DNA of 64,000 nt, taken from positions 97,567,001 through 97,631,000 of the forward strand of contig NC_134141.1 in NCBI RefSeq assembly GCF_033958435.1, given 5' to 3'. Positions within the stretch are counted from its first letter, which is position 1; each line of letters opens with the position of its first letter. Shown here piece by piece: positions 38,637-51,762 of the stretch. The DNA is from Carettochelys insculpta (taxonomy: Eukaryota > Chordata > Testudines > Carettochelyidae). The translations under genes and the position numbers were made by a program. The notes beneath the pieces are model-generated. The model worked only from the letters and a program-made list of their open reading frames with translations, made no database searches and was not told the origin of the DNA.

Positions 38637-39028
38637 GGCGATATCTATACTGCAATGACCTGTCAACAGAAGTTACCGTCAGAAGATATCGTCCAACAAA
38701 ACTGCTGTCGATAGATTGTGGCCAGACAGCAAAGTGGATTGAAAAAGCAATCCAATCTGTCAGAGTCTGACTGCCCGGCTGCTCTCTCGACAGAATGGCA
38801 AACCAGAAGCACAGCAACAGGGCTGCCTGGTGACCCAGAAGCCCTGTCAGTCAACAGAGGGTCCCCTGGATCGTCCACACAGCTTTTTTGTCAACGGATT
38901 CTGTTGAGAAAGGTATTCTGCCTTGCTGGAGACAGGCAGAAGACTGTAAACAAAAGTGCTGCAATCTGTCACTTTCAGTATGGACATGCTGTGAGTTTTG
39001 TCAATAAAACTCTAGTGTAAACATAGCT
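38637..39028. repeat. Harbinger-like MITE of the TTGTCGACAA group
   Basis: The left end is GGCGATATCTATACTGCAATG; the right end reverse complements to AGCTATGTTTACACTAGAGT. The interior shares CTGTCAACAGAAGTT, GCCCGGCTGCTCTC and AACCAGAAGCACAGCA-type blocks with the copies at 16302 and 44750 (the latter in inverse arrangement). Non-coding. Confidence 0.65.
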
Positions 39029-42000
39029 CTACTTTATTCCATTCACATGTTCCTTGATGTCTTAACTTTGTTGATCAGTTCATGGCTCTTTAAATATCAT
39101 GCCCTCTCTTGCTTTTTATGGCTTTCATATTTGTATGTTTTTTTTCCCTTTTCCCTAACCTATGGATCTTTCAGTGTTTCTTTTTGCAGGTTACTTGCCT
39201 TATCCCTTTCTCCTCAAGTGGGATCATCCAAGAGGCAGTCCTTGTCCTCATATTATTCCATTCCACCATTATTTTTGTTTTTCTACCAAGTGCAGGGACA
39301 GTCTGTTCCATTGTTTGTACAGTGCCTTGTCTAAATGAGACATGATCCTTGAAAAGAGGTTCTAGATATTGCTGAAATATAAAGGCAGTTATACAAAACA
39401 AATAGATTGATAATTGTCCCATTAATTTTTAAATGTGGAAGCCATATTAAAAATGTTACAGGACACAGCTAGAAAGACACCCCCAGAACTGCAATAGTTC
39501 AGGATACTTAAACCTTATTGGTAAAAGTGATCCAGAGAGCCATAATTTTTCTACCAGGCTTCACTTACTTTTGCAATCATTAACTTTTGTGACAGCTATA
39601 TATTTGTCTATGTAAAAATTTTTACCCCCTTTAATTGCAGTTCAGCAGACAGAAATATGAAGCAACCATCACCATGTGACCTACCACTTTCCACAGAATA
39701 CCTGGGGACTCCAGATCACAGCAAGTTGGGAACCTTGGCTATGGACCCCTGACATTACCTTTTATTTCCATATTTTTGAAAGCAATTAAAGTACCTTCCA
39801 AGTTTAACTGGTAGAAGTGACAACATTGCTAACCCCTGAACTAGAACGATGCCCAATCACATCCTGTGGGCTAGATCCCAGTTCATCAATGTTAGTCCTT
39901 GGCAGGCCACCACTGCTATATTACCTGTGCCTTCACAGGTATCAGGTGACTGCAGCTCTCATTGGCTGTAGTACATTGTTCACAGCCAATGGGAGTTGTG
40001 GGAAACAGTATCCCAGTCTGAAATGCTTCCAAATTTGAGGTTTCAAAAATAAAATAAAATAAAAATAAAAAAAAGCAGGGGGGGAAAACCTGGGTCATAA
40101 TAGGTAGACAGAGGGAAGCTTAAAATCAAATCCTGTGTCTTATTCATCATACATTAGTACAACTCTGAAGACACTCATGAAAAGAATATATTCTGATCAG
40201 GTGTAAAGGGAGTTCTAAGAAGTCCAATCCTGAGTAACAGGAGGTACTAGAATAAGATTCAAAACTGAACCCTGCAATACACAGAACAGCAAGTTACTCT
40301 TGGGAATTCAACAGTTTTCTTACATATATAAACTATGTAACAGGAAGATTATTATGTATAACAAGAGACAACGCAGAAACAATCTAACCAAAAGACAAAG
40401 GATGTGGATGTGAAACAAAAGTTATATATTAAGCCAACGGAACTTACCAAGCAGTATTTATTGGGCTCCAGTATGCTGCATTTTACATTCTAGATAGCTA
40501 GAAATAAATTAGGATTAAGAAAAGATTGAAAAAAAATCTAAGATTTTTTCCATGTTGGTTATAGATGTCAGAATATAATAAAAAATTGCTAATAAAATAG
40601 ATTTTATGGATATAAAAAAACCAGGAAATATATGTAACCTGCTTATATCTGCATAGTCAGTGTTTTACAATTTTGTGGCACACAGTGCATGAATAACTTA
40701 GTTTTGGAGGGGAAACTAAGTCTCCCATGTAAGATCAGGTACATTCACTGACAATGCTGGCACGTCACAATTTCAACTCTGCCTGCAAATGATAAATACA
40801 GAAAACTATGTTTGAGAAAAACTAAAGGAAAGTTGTTCTGGTCAAACGTAAACTACACAAATTGTTACTTTAAAAACTGGAAAAAAACCACACTGTGAAA
40901 ATGAAAACATTAAGTAGTATGCACGTATAAGCAATAAGCACGAAGAGTTGATGTATAAAGTAAATATAAATCCCAGTTCATATGGACTAACTGAATTTCC
41001 TTTTCTGCTAAAGACTGCATTTTAGGTACACAAAAGTGTTGCTCATCTGGAGTGTGCCTAAAAAACCCCTTTGACCCTTGGCTACTGACTACAAAGTATC
41101 ACATATCAAAGCCAACTAGTATAGAAAAATCACCTGTCTTTGGAAACTGAACTCATGACCTTGTAAGTACTAAATACTTTATTAAAAGGAAATAAGTACT
41201 TTTGTCAGAGTGGCTCAGGACACTAAAAATTAAGGAATCTGAGACCAACTCTATTTTATAATAGTTGTCACACAATTTGTGATGTAAAAAAGGACAAGAC
41301 GATGGATATTAAATTTCTTTAGCAACGGAGCCATTTATAAGATGTTTCACTGATATCAGGTGACTGATTTGTTTTGCACTTTTTCAACCGGTTGTAGTTT
41401 AACTCCTGATCAGCAAATTTGGTATATAACCAGGGATGGGCATTACGCACCACTCTCTAAAGCGGAAGACAGAGTCTGAAAATTAACCTCTGATCGCAAT
41501 CCCGGGCTGGCGGATTTTTCAATGAAACAGTGGCAACTTGGATGTCACAGGGGAAACAATATTTACTAGCACATAATTAATTTGGCCCATGCAGCATCAT
41601 AACTGTCAACTGACTTTGGGAAAGAGGCGGGAGAGACAGAAGACTATGGAGGCGGAAGGGGTTTTAATTAAAAAAAACTAGTTTATTTAATTTTGCTGAG
41701 TCTGCTTTCTGAATGCTCCCCCTCACACACACACACATATATTCAGGCCACATAAATAGGAAGTGTAAACAAACAAAAACCACTGTCTTTATGGTAAACA
41801 GAGCAAAACTCCCAGGGTTTAATGCCAACTGCAACGAATGACAAATTCCGAAATGAAAAGGCCTACAGATTTCCATACGCACAGATACCATACACTATTT
41901 TTGCAGATCACAGATTGGATGTGGATACACGTGCAGGGCTCTACCCATAACACATCACTGTGGTAGGAAAAATAGCGTAAACTTTCAGGAATGTGTCCTG

Positions 42001-42068
42001 AATTGTATAAAATTAGACAAAAGAAATGCAAAACACACCCTAAAACTTTACACAAATTGTAGGTTATA
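39029..42068 (-). other. NDUFS4: NDUFS4 intron 1 stretch, mostly unidentified
   Basis: AT-rich intron. A block at about 39815-40030 contains the inverted pair CTCATTGGCTGT and ACAGCCAATGGGAG and is probably an old dispersed repeat, but its ends could not be defined. A short CA tract lies near 41727. No coding similarity. Confidence 0.45.
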
Positions 42069-42388
42069 CAGGTTGAGCCTCTTTATTCTAGGCCCTCACA
42101 ACCTGACCAGTGCTGAATCATAGAATTTGCCAAACCATGGAAGGTCAATATTGTTTAGCGCATTATCAACACTTCCACTGCTTACTGGGCCCTTAGAAGA
42201 CATTTGGGGTAAATTAGATCTAAACAGCACAGAACACCAAGAACCAGCACTGGTGGTTGTAAACAAGTTTTCCCATGGTTCCATAACTTGGCCAAACCCA
42301 TAATAAGCAGACATCCAGCTAACTAAAATCATGTCAGATGATGGATGTTCCTAGCTAAGAGTGTGTTGGACTAGAGAGTTTCAAACTG
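42069..42388. repeat. pogo/Tigger-like MITE, third copy of the CAGGTTGAACC group, TSD TA
   Basis: It starts CAGGTTGAGCCTCTTTATTC and ends, inverted, CAGTTTGAAACTCTCTAGTCC, with TA on both sides (42067-42068 and 42389-42390). The minus strand carries GTTCTGTGCTGTTTAG, shared with the copies at 18862 and 20698, so this copy lies in the opposite orientation. Confidence 0.75.
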
Positions 42389-43233
42389 TACTACATTACT
42401 GCATGTCTAGCCTTTCCCTCTTGCTATTGCCTTTCAATACTGATTTTTATCTCATTGAGCATTTATATTAACATGTTGATAGGTCTGGCTATGACACAAA
42501 ATAGTGAGGGCCACAAAACCTGTCTTAGAAATGTAGACATCTTATTCTCACCTTCTATATCACCAAATTATTTCCATTTAGGTCCCATATAGCTAATTGG
42601 GTGAGAAATCTTTTCAATTTTTTAAATGTTCTTGAGAAACTTGATCTGAAATTCAGTCTGCAAGATAGGACAACTTGTCTGTTTGGCTAGCAAGCCATAA
42701 CTGCAAGTACAGCTATGACAAAAAAGCACTATTTCACACACCACCAATGCATTTTAATTTGAAATAATTCATAAAAATCAACGAAGGAAAGAAATGCAAT
42801 GCATTCTGGAAGTAGTCATTAAATGAAACTCACCACTTCACAGACTTGTCTATAGCCACAGTTCACTCTAGATATAACACTGAGATTACCTAGCTAATAG
42901 ACCCCCTGTCCTATTGCATTCTTGTTCCATTGACTTTTTCCCACTTTTTTCCCCAGCCTTTTTCATTTCTTCCTGATCGATAGCCTTTGTCCTCAACTCC
43001 ATGTCAACCTTATTTCTCTGTCACTATTCCACCATAACTACCCACTTTCCTCTTTACACACAACACACTTGATTTTAAGGCTTACAATACATTTGTGGAT
43101 TTGTTTCCAAGACCATTATGTTCAGCTGCTGAAGACCTGTATTTTACAATACTGACTGGAACAACCACCAAGACACTTCAGTATGCTTCATTTAGTGTTG
43201 CATCTAGACAACATGCACTATGGAGCAATCATA

Positions 43234-43455
43234 CAGTGAAATACACTAAAAGCTTTATTAGCAAGCATCCCTGGGGAACCCAGGATGCCGGATAATAAAA
43301 TGTGCCAGTTAGAAGAGCTGGGGCCCCGGCCCCACCCCCACCCAGGTAGCAGGCCCTGGCCGGGACACTGGCCTGGCAGCAGCCAGCCCCAGCCAGTCAT
43401 TTCAGGCAATTAAATGTGCCAGTTATCTGAATGCTGGATAATTGGGTTTTTACTG
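43234..43455. repeat. pogo/Tigger-like short MITE, TSD TA
   Basis: A 222-bp element starting CAGTGAAATACACTAAAAGC and ending, inverted, CAGTAAAAACCCAATTATCC, with TA on each side. The middle is GC-rich (CCGGCCCCACCCCCACCCAGG) and flanked by the inverted pair GCCGGATAATAAAATGTGCC and AAATGTGCCAGTTATCTGAA. Non-coding. Confidence 0.65.
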
Positions 43456-43677
43456 TAATTAATTTCTGTCTTGCATATTGATTGGCCTTTGCTTTGAAAC
43501 AAACGTCCAACTGCAATACAAAGTTCACTTGCCAGGGTCTCAATCACAGTTTTACAAAACGTTCCACCGAACTTTCTATGACACATTTCAAATCATTATG
43601 TAAAACTAATTTAGAAGACAAACCCATTGGAGAACAGAATGTAACAAATCTGCTCTCTTGGGACAAGACTACTATTG

Positions 43678-44428
43678 CAGATGTTCCCAACCTTTTCAGT
43701 AATAGGGCATGCTGCAATGAGACAAACAGTTCCAGGGCACACCCACTTTTTAAAGCTGTATTGATTGTAACCATAGTAAATATAAGTAAATGTAATGTTT
43801 ATGAGCAGTCTTTCTAGAGAGGTTTGCAACACAGTAGTGCATGCAACAAGCTAAACAAGGATCAAATGCATTAATGTTTCAAATCTACCCCAGAATACAC
43901 CATCTTAGACAGTGAGCACAGACACATTTTCAAAATCTGCTCAAGGCCATGCCAGGGATGGTGAGTAAATGAGTAACCACTGAAAGAAGGCTCTCCACCC
44001 TCTCCCCTGCCCCCCCCCCCCCGCCCCCGCCAGCCCACTGGAGCCAGAAGTTATAAAACTGTGTTGTGTCCCGAGCTCTCAACCTCCCTTCCCCGCTGCC
44101 ACAGCAGGGTGCAGGGGCAGGCTCCCCATCAGCTCATTCAGGCAGGGAAACAGCATTTCAGCTGCCTCCCAATGCAAACAGGGTCCTGCAGGGTTGGCAT
44201 TTCCCCTCACAGTGGCTCTGCAAAGAGACAACACAGGAAGCGGAGGTTTGCTGAACCCTGCACCAGCTGGGACTCAGGCAGTCTTGTTGCTTGAGCCCCA
44301 CCTGGTGAAGGGTTCATCAATTTTCCCCCTGCAGTGGCTCTGCAAAGAGCCACAGTTTGAAGAAATGGATAAAATTTCACAGCACACCTGGACAGTTCTC
44401 ACCACAGCACACTGAATGAAAACCACTG
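43678..44428. repeat. hAT-like MITE, GTTCCCAACCTTTTCAG ends
   Basis: The left end is CAGATGTTCCCAACCTTTTC; the right end reverse complements to CAGTGGTTTTCATTCAGTG. The terminus CAGnGGTTCCCAACC is typical of vertebrate hAT non-autonomous elements. A C run lies at about 44011-44022. An internal block, CAGTGGCTCTGCAAAGAG, occurs twice (44211 and 44332) about 120 bp apart, a partial tandem duplication. The flanking 8-mers are too eroded to prove a duplication. Confidence 0.6.
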
Positions 44429-44749
44429 CATTATTCTATATTATTAGACCCTAACATGATTTTAACTAGTTTATTTTGAGGCAAATGGCATGGTATCTTC
44501 ACATTACTTTTCTGCTCCAAACTTGATGTATCTTGATTTCCCCTTCTCATTTTCTGTTTATAGCTTATTTCTTTAATTGCTCTTCTACTTAATCTAGAAT
44601 ACAGTGAAAGACATTTTTAAAAACTTCTAATACTTTGGATGTGTTCTAGATTTCCTTTTGGTCCCCTGTTCTCTTAGTTACATTATAGTCTTCCAGCCCA
44701 TTTAGCTTTTTCTTTGCATTTTCTTCTTCCTCTGCTATAGTCTCTCTCA

Positions 44750-45062
44750 GGCTATGTCTATACTAGAAGGTTTTGTCAACAAAACCCACAGAGCATCCAC
44801 ATCCCCAAGGCGTTCTGTTGACAGAAGTGCTGCATTCTGTCGATTTGCTGACAACAGCACTCTGACAAAAAGCCAGTTTGGAGGGCCCTCTGTCCACAGA
44901 GAAAGCTTCTGGGACATCAGGTAGCCCTGTTTGCTGTGCTTTTGGCTGGCTTTGTCAAGAGAGGGCTTGGCAGACTGGCTGCGATCTGTCAACAGAAGTT
45001 TTGTCAGAAGCTATCTTCTGACAAAATTTCTTTGGACACATTGCTCTAGTGTAGACATAGCC
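44750..45062. repeat. Harbinger-like MITE of the TTGTCGACAA group, TSD TCA
   Basis: A 313-bp element with ends GGCTATGTCTATACTAGAAGG and, inverted, GGCTATGTCTACACTAGAGCA. TCA lies on each side (44747-44749 and 45063-45065). Several TTGTC(A/G)ACAGAA(G) blocks lie inside. This is the best-preserved of the three copies in the window. Confidence 0.8.
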
Positions 45063-45434
45063 TCAATAACTGTTCAAAAGGCAAGAGCCTAAGTACCTTA
45101 AAAGAATACCTACTAATGCAGACTAGTTTCCGAACTGGAACAAGCTTCTAAAGCAAACCTAGAGCTAAGGATGCAAGTCCTACTTACTATAAATTCCGAA
45201 TAAAAACACAGACAACAATATTGAAATTATAATCTGTGGCTTTTCATTTTCAGCACAAACAACATGGACATTCAGACAAAACATCATGATTGTGAAACTG
45301 TACTTCAGACAACTTAGAGAGCGTATCAAGATTTCTTGACTGCATCACAGCAGTGTCAGACTACTGCATGAAAAAGATCTATTTTTTTTTTTTTTAAAAG
45401 GATTACAAAAAAAATTTAGGTCACTCATGTTCCT

Positions 45435-45509
45435 TAGCTTTAGGCCTACAAACATCTGAAACAGCTTTAGGCCTACAAACAAACAGCTTTAGGCCTACAA
45501 ACATCTGAA
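45435..45509. repeat. Three-copy short tandem repeat
   Basis: The 19-mer AGCTTTAGGCCTACAAACA occurs at 45435, 45463 and 45485, with spacers of 9 and 3 bp. TCTGAAA follows the first and third copies. Confidence 0.9.
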
Positions 45510-45797
45510 AAGGATGTCTTTTATTACTATACTCATGTACAGCCTCTCAATTTTTCTGTTTTAGTATCTCCCAAAGAGCCTTTATGCATGAAATATCAAG
45601 AATTAACAGATCTATTTAAAATGTCAATTAAAGCCTAATATTTAGTTACATTCTATTTTATACATAAAAACAAATTTCATCATTTGATTTTTGAGAGATC
45701 TTTTCATTTTGTTAATTTGATATTAAGATGGGAACTAGGCAAATGCTATACAAAGCAAATTTCGTGAAAGGTGCCTTCAAATATTTTATGTAAACTA

Positions 45798-45842
45798 AAT
45801 TGACTGACTGACTAAATTGACTGATTGACTAAACTGACTAAA
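45798..45842. repeat. Imperfect (TGAC)n / AAATTGACTGAC repeat
   Basis: About 45 bp of TGAC units broken by TAAAT, a microsatellite in NDUFS4 intron 1. Confidence 0.85.
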
Positions 45843-46689
45843 TTTTTTCAAAAAATTGAATTTCAATATGAAAATAAACTTCTGTATTACAAATCCATTC
45901 TTATAAACAGTTGAAAAATGATTGCCCACACAATTCTGTGGCTGCCTACAGCCTAACAGTCAAAAGTTAATTTGTTTTCTCTACCTCAATGGCAGGTCAA
46001 GGGAAGATTCAGACAGCAATAAATTACAGCAGCTAGTGGTGGCTTGTTAACAAAATGGTATCTAAATATACCACATTGGCCGGCAAGGATCAATGTCACC
46101 TTGAAATACACATTTTATTTTAAATGAAATCTCTCAGATCTCTAAGTATATTTGATGTAAGACTTCAACTCTAACTTTAGAATTTGAATATACATTCAGA
46201 AGTAAAATTCATTTTTGAGCTTGTTTCCTGCTAGGCTGATCAAAGGACCTATTTTATTTAATTATAGAAAACTATATATGACACTTCTGGGAAATCTGGA
46301 GATACATGTTTGAAAAACTAGACAAGTTCTGATAAAAAGACAGATAAACCTCATTGCTAAAGGTTTTACTTTAATAATGTGACAATGTCTTGCTTTCACA
46401 TAACTTAACTAAGCCTTTAAAAATTTGAAATTCCTCACATCTGTGTCAGAGGATAAAATGTATAAAAGCACCACAGGACTAAACCAAATACACTAAAAGA
46501 CTGCTAGATAAAAGAGTTCCACCTCCTCATCACTGCTCCAGGAACAGTGACCCTGTGTTAAAACTTAGAGAGCCTAAATGAAAACTGTTGATTCTTTTAG
46601 CTTCTGAGAAACCAGTGATGCACCCCCACAAATTGTCAGGAAACACTGTGATTATTCATCCTCCTTCTACCAGGACGATCTCTTATTTA

Positions 46690-47135
46690 AACTCTTTCAC
46701 AGGTGTCCTGACTTTAAGAAAATGGGAAGATTGTCCCATATTTTGCTGTGCTCCTGTTCTCTGGCACTTGGTGTCTCAGGGCAGCAGCCTCCACTACCAG
46801 GGAATCCTACTTCAGGGCAGCTGCCCAGTTCCCTGAAGCCCCATGCCTTGGGGCAGCACCTCACACTGCCAATGAGCTCCAACACAGAGTGGCAGCGCCA
46901 TTCTCCGGGACCCCATGATGGTAACCCCTGCTGCTGGCGAGCTCCACCATGTAGCATGCTCAATTCCCTGATCCCCTCCCTGCTGGAAGGCAGTGGAGCC
47001 CCCATACTCAGTACCTCACCTTGGGACAGCAGCCCCCATCACCAAGGAACACTGACATGGGCCAGGAGCTCCCCATCCTGGGAGGCTGGTGTCACATATT
47101 TGCCACAGGACAATGTGGTCACCCTGTCAGGAAAC
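46690..47135. other. GC-rich block of loosely repeated units, probable MITE interior
   Basis: Repeated units of the form GGGCAGCAGCC(T/C)CCA(C/T)(T/C)ACCA(G/A)GGAA occur several times (46770-47060). The block ends in AAATTATCTGAATACCAAA, like the TTATCTGAATGCTGG near the end of the pogo-like element at 43234. Clear termini were not found. The open frames of 100-145 codons arise from this composition. Confidence 0.4.
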
Positions 47136-48654
47136 TCTCTCTTTATACAAATTATCTGAATACCAAAAGTAAGTACAACAGCTCTGAACAAGGTAGTTTC
47201 CCCTTCATCCACATATGTATATAGCATAAGCAAGAAAGAACCTGTTACACAAAATTGTGGAAATAAAGAAATGCAAAACCCTGTTTTGAAGCTTAAATTA
47301 AATAAGTTGGAAAATTTAAAAGCTTAGAATAACATAGAAGTAGAACCATACAAAATGCCTTATCTGTTATACAAATTTATGTATATAGGAATAACATGAG
47401 ACATTATTGTTAAATAACTTAGAACACTAACTTGCTCCCACCATTTTTCTGTTCCCTTATCTACTTAACATATGGGGGATGACAGTCAGGAGAGAGTAGA
47501 TTGGTATTAACACAGTTACAGTTATAACTTTTATATGGCTTTATTTCCAATAAAAATAGAAAGTTTGGATATACATCCATAGCCTGTTTTGTCTGATGTT
47601 GAGAGTAAACCATTAAGAAAAGAAGAAGAAAAAACAAGAGGGAATCAAGCTCTACTGAGTTTCTCAAATGTTTTCAATTTAAATTATCCAGAATTTTCAT
47701 TAAAAGTTCTTTTAGGCCGTAACAACTGTGATGTTAATTATACTTGGAAAATGACTGCTTTGGAGGCAACAGCTTCCATCAGCCACAGAAGCCAAGCACT
47801 ATCCCAAAATCTGTCTTTTTGGATTACATATTGAGGTAACTATTGTCTGGAGTTGACATTTTGCAGGGAAAACTGTGATTCCATGGTTGACTGAGTTATA
47901 ATGCCCAAAACCACAGGCCGAGACAACATCAACTGAAGGTCACTTTTGTAATCCAAGTATTTCCCCTCCCCCACGAAAAACTTGCTGTGTTTTCCCCTAC
48001 AAGGATATTTAAAGTGACAAAGATGCAATGGAAAGCCACTAAAAACAGAAAATTCAACCTGAAAGCAATGAGATCTTCTTCTGGTCATATTTACCCATCT
48101 GTGAAATAGTTCCTCAAAAAAAGTGATAGGTGTCCCCAAGACTAGAGTCATTAGAGCATTAGAAAATAGTACAATTTTTCTTCCTAGCAGCCTGGCATGA
48201 AAATAATATAGATTATAGAAGAGTGTTCTACTATCAGTAACTTCTACCAACAAGGCCATGCATGTGGTCTTTGGAGTTCTGCCAAATGGCAGCAGTATTC
48301 TAAGTTTCAGCTGCTGAATTTATGCTTTTACTGAAGCAATAAGATCAATATTTTGTTCCCTCCATTTCCTGAGTCAGAACATGAATACAGCTTCTTCCTT
48401 CTAAGCAGCCTTCACCACAAGAGGGAATGAATTACAGAAGTAGAGCATTTTAACACCCTACTGCCCATAAAAGAGCACACCAAAAAGCAAGACAATAGCT
48501 CTCCTGGTTCGTTAGGACCAGGATGTGCGCTATGGGAGAGAACATGGAACCTGCAGGACCAATCCAATGGGCTAAAGCTTCAGTCAGAGTTCTGCCTATG
48601 TAGGCCTGGACAGAGCAACTTGGAATCCTGATCAAACTACCACAAGGGGTCATG

Positions 48655-49128
48655 CATCACCAGCTGGGGGAAGCAAGTGACTGGCGCTGGGGGTGCGGCA
48701 TGGCTTCCCCCAGCTGGGAGAAGCCAGAGGGAAGCTGCATCAGGGCTGATCTTTTCAGCGCTCTGCTGCTGTCTCCAGTGCTTGGAGCCAGCAGCAAAGC
48801 ACTGAAAGGAGCAGCTGCATGGATTCCCCTTTCAGTCACTGCTGGGAGGAGGGGGGAAGCCCCTCAGCCTGGGGGAGCTGGGAGCCAGGCGCAGAAGTAC
48901 CTGGTCAGTTTCCCAGATCCCGCAAGCTGCAGGGGATCCAGGAAACTGACCAGGCACTGCTACACCTGGCTCCCCGAGGTCTGAGAGGCAGCCTGGAAAG
49001 TGACCAGGCATTGCTGCACCTGGCTCCAGGCTACCAGGGGCTTGGAAGAGGGAGGGAGGGGCCCCACTCCCCTGAATTACATGAAATTTGAATTATGTGC
49101 GGGTTGTGAGGAACATGAGGTTTTACTG
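48655..49128. repeat. pogo/Tigger-like MITE, right end clear, left end uncertain
   Basis: The right end reads ACATGAGGTTTTACTG followed by TA, whose inverse CAGTAAAACCTCATGT fits the pogo-like terminus seen at 12965 and 43234. The GC-rich interior has direct repeats such as AAACTGACCAGGCA.TGCT and GCACCTGGCTCC (48940-49030). The left boundary is a guess. Confidence 0.5.
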
Positions 49129-49971
49129 TAGTAAGGATATAAGCCTATTTTTAAAGTCAGTCAGTTCAGTTTCCTGAGAAATCCTAGGCATAGGAACTTT
49201 TTCAGCCCAGAAAGTAACTAGAAACATATTGATAATTAGCCTGATTTTGCATGCCACTTCTCTGGAAGTATCTGTATGCCAGTGGGTTATGGAAATGGAG
49301 TCTTTCTTCAACTCCTTAACTGGTCCAATTTAGGAGTGGAACACACTAAATGCAGAGCGAAAAGAATGAGAGAGTAGAATCAGAAGAGACACAGAGAAAA
49401 ATAGGAGGAAGAGTTAAGCCCACTATATCCTAGGATAGCAAACCATTTTCACAGTTGTGTAGGCTACCAACCACCCAATTTCTAAAGCCTATATAATGCA
49501 ATCCACTTTCTTCACTAAATGTTACATTAAATAATCATCAGATAATTTTACACATATTTCTATAAACAAACAAGTTTAAGGGATTACCTTGCCTTTTATA
49601 TTCATTATTTCGCTTTCCCTCTGTGATTGGCAAAGCAGCAAGATTAGAAATGAATAGATCTGTTGGTCTTCTTTTTTCTCTGTCATTCCTCTGTGATCTC
49701 AAGATTGGATTCTAATTATAGTGAACATACATCTACGTAGCTACAATACATACAGATTTGAGAATAAGATTCAAATACTACTCCAGGTTTCTTATTTTGC
49801 TTGGACACAAAGTGTGCATTTAAGGGCATACTCAGATAACTTCTGCCACGCTAGCTCCGTAAATATATCTTTGCTTTCACATATTAACAGTCAAGTAAGC
49901 ACTTATGATATATTAGCCCATAGTAGCAATCATATAACATGCTTGCAACAAAATTATGTCTGGTAGGTATA

Positions 49972-50453
49972 CAGTAAACCCTCGATTTTACAGACCCCAG
50001 TTTAGTGGACTTTGGGAACAATGGACATCTGCCAGTCCCCCATTGTTCCTGAAGTCTATTTAACTGGGGCCCATCAAATCCTAAATTATCCCCTTGCCAC
50101 CCTAAAAAAAAGCGGGGAAGCAACTTACCTAAGCTGCAGGAGCTGCCGCTGCCTGGACCATCGCTGCTGCTGGAGCTCCCATCAGGGGTGGGACATGTAC
50201 TTCGGCAGATGGGCCTCACGCACACCTCCACCCCATCCCTGGTGGGAGGAGCATATGATGGCAGCTCCTCCAGTCACGCAGCATGGGTCCCACCAACTCC
50301 TTCAGCAGCAGGTGAGTAGTGGGCACTTTTGGTGATACAGGGAATGGGGGGAGCCCAGTAGGGGTGGGTCTCACTAAATCCTCCAATTTAACATATATCT
50401 GGGTTTAACGGACAACCCTTCCTTCATTAGACTGTTAAATGGAGGGTTTACTG
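49972..50453. repeat. pogo/Tigger-like MITE, TSD TA
   Basis: A 482-bp element beginning CAGTAAACCCTCGATTTTAC and ending, inverted, CAGTAAACCCTCCATTTAAC, flanked by TA (49970-49971 and 50454-50455). The inverted ends match at 18 of the first 20 bases. The interior is non-coding. Confidence 0.85.
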
Positions 50454-51762
50454 TACATCATTCAAGAAAGATCAGCTATCCACCACAGCACATGTAGCTG
50501 TCAGAAGCTAAAGAAAAATGTTAAAGGCTAATCTGACATTGTGTAGCATAGGATGCATGTTACTGGATGCTGAACATGAAATTGATTACCTTCACCATAG
50601 AAAGGAAAAGCTTTGAACTCTGACCTGAAATACATCATTAAAAAAAAAAAAGTGTGCTTATTGTAATTTCCGCTCCACTTGCATTACTAGTCAGAGTACT
50701 AACCTTCAAAACACTGATCTAAACAATTGTAATGTAGTCACTCCTATGTCCTCTGCGTCAGCAATTTAGCTCAAGTCATTTGCTGCTGACCTGTTTGGCT
50801 TATCACCAACCAAAAATGCCACAAGTGCTCACTGATTCTGGAATTCAACATCCAAGTGCAGGCATTTCTTGCCTACACAAGTCAGACATATTGGTATTCT
50901 AGTCACTAAATTATTTTAAGACAAAAGTGAATATTTGTCATCCCTCCTTCCTGCTTTCATCTTGTGCTTTTAATGATTAGGTCAACAAAGTTGAGAAGTT
51001 CAAGTATGGCACGTTTTGCAAAGTACCTAGTTGCCTTGGTACAGTAAAGCACTTCAGGTGGAGTCATAATATCAGTAACAATCAAAGGCATCTTCAGAAT
51101 TCACAGACTTTATTCCTGGGATCAGTTTGTCCTGTAACCTGATAATTTGCCAACTCAGATGATAGTCCAAGAAACTGAGAAATATCAGACGCTTCAGGTA
51201 CACGTGATTGTAAGATTCATTTAGGCCCTTGCAAAGGAGCCTGATGTTTGAAGGTATTCATTCTAATTCTAAACTGCATCAATTCAAACCATCAGAGAAA
51301 TTCACTTTTTATAATCTAGGCACAGCCATTGGTTTTGTACTTCATCAAGCCTCTCTCAGTATGGTACACACCCTATTACAAACTTGGAAAAGGAAGGCAC
51401 TGCACTACTACAGGAGAAGACAATTGCTTAAAAACTTTCAATACTTAAAATTCTAGTGTCTTTTTCAGGAACCTCTTGACAAGAGTCCTACCTTTTAATG
51501 GAATGGCAGTGGCACTAGTTGGGTGCAAAAGTCCCTCCCACCCAGCCAACGACCATGACATATCCCTTATACTTGTAAGTGCTATGACAAGATCTAAGCT
51601 TAAATTCTCATCCAAAATAAATCCCTATGCAAAAATCTGCAAGATATTCAAATTATCTGACAGTGAAAGATAATGAGGAATTTTGTCCTGAGGGAGGAAA
51701 AAGGGCACCAAGTTAAGAAACTTCAGTTTGAGGATGTTTATACATCTTAAACCTGATGTTTA

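Noticed and set aside
46697..47159. Frames of 102-145 codons on both strands
   Set aside because: A GC-rich repeated block with no motif; both strands are equally open.
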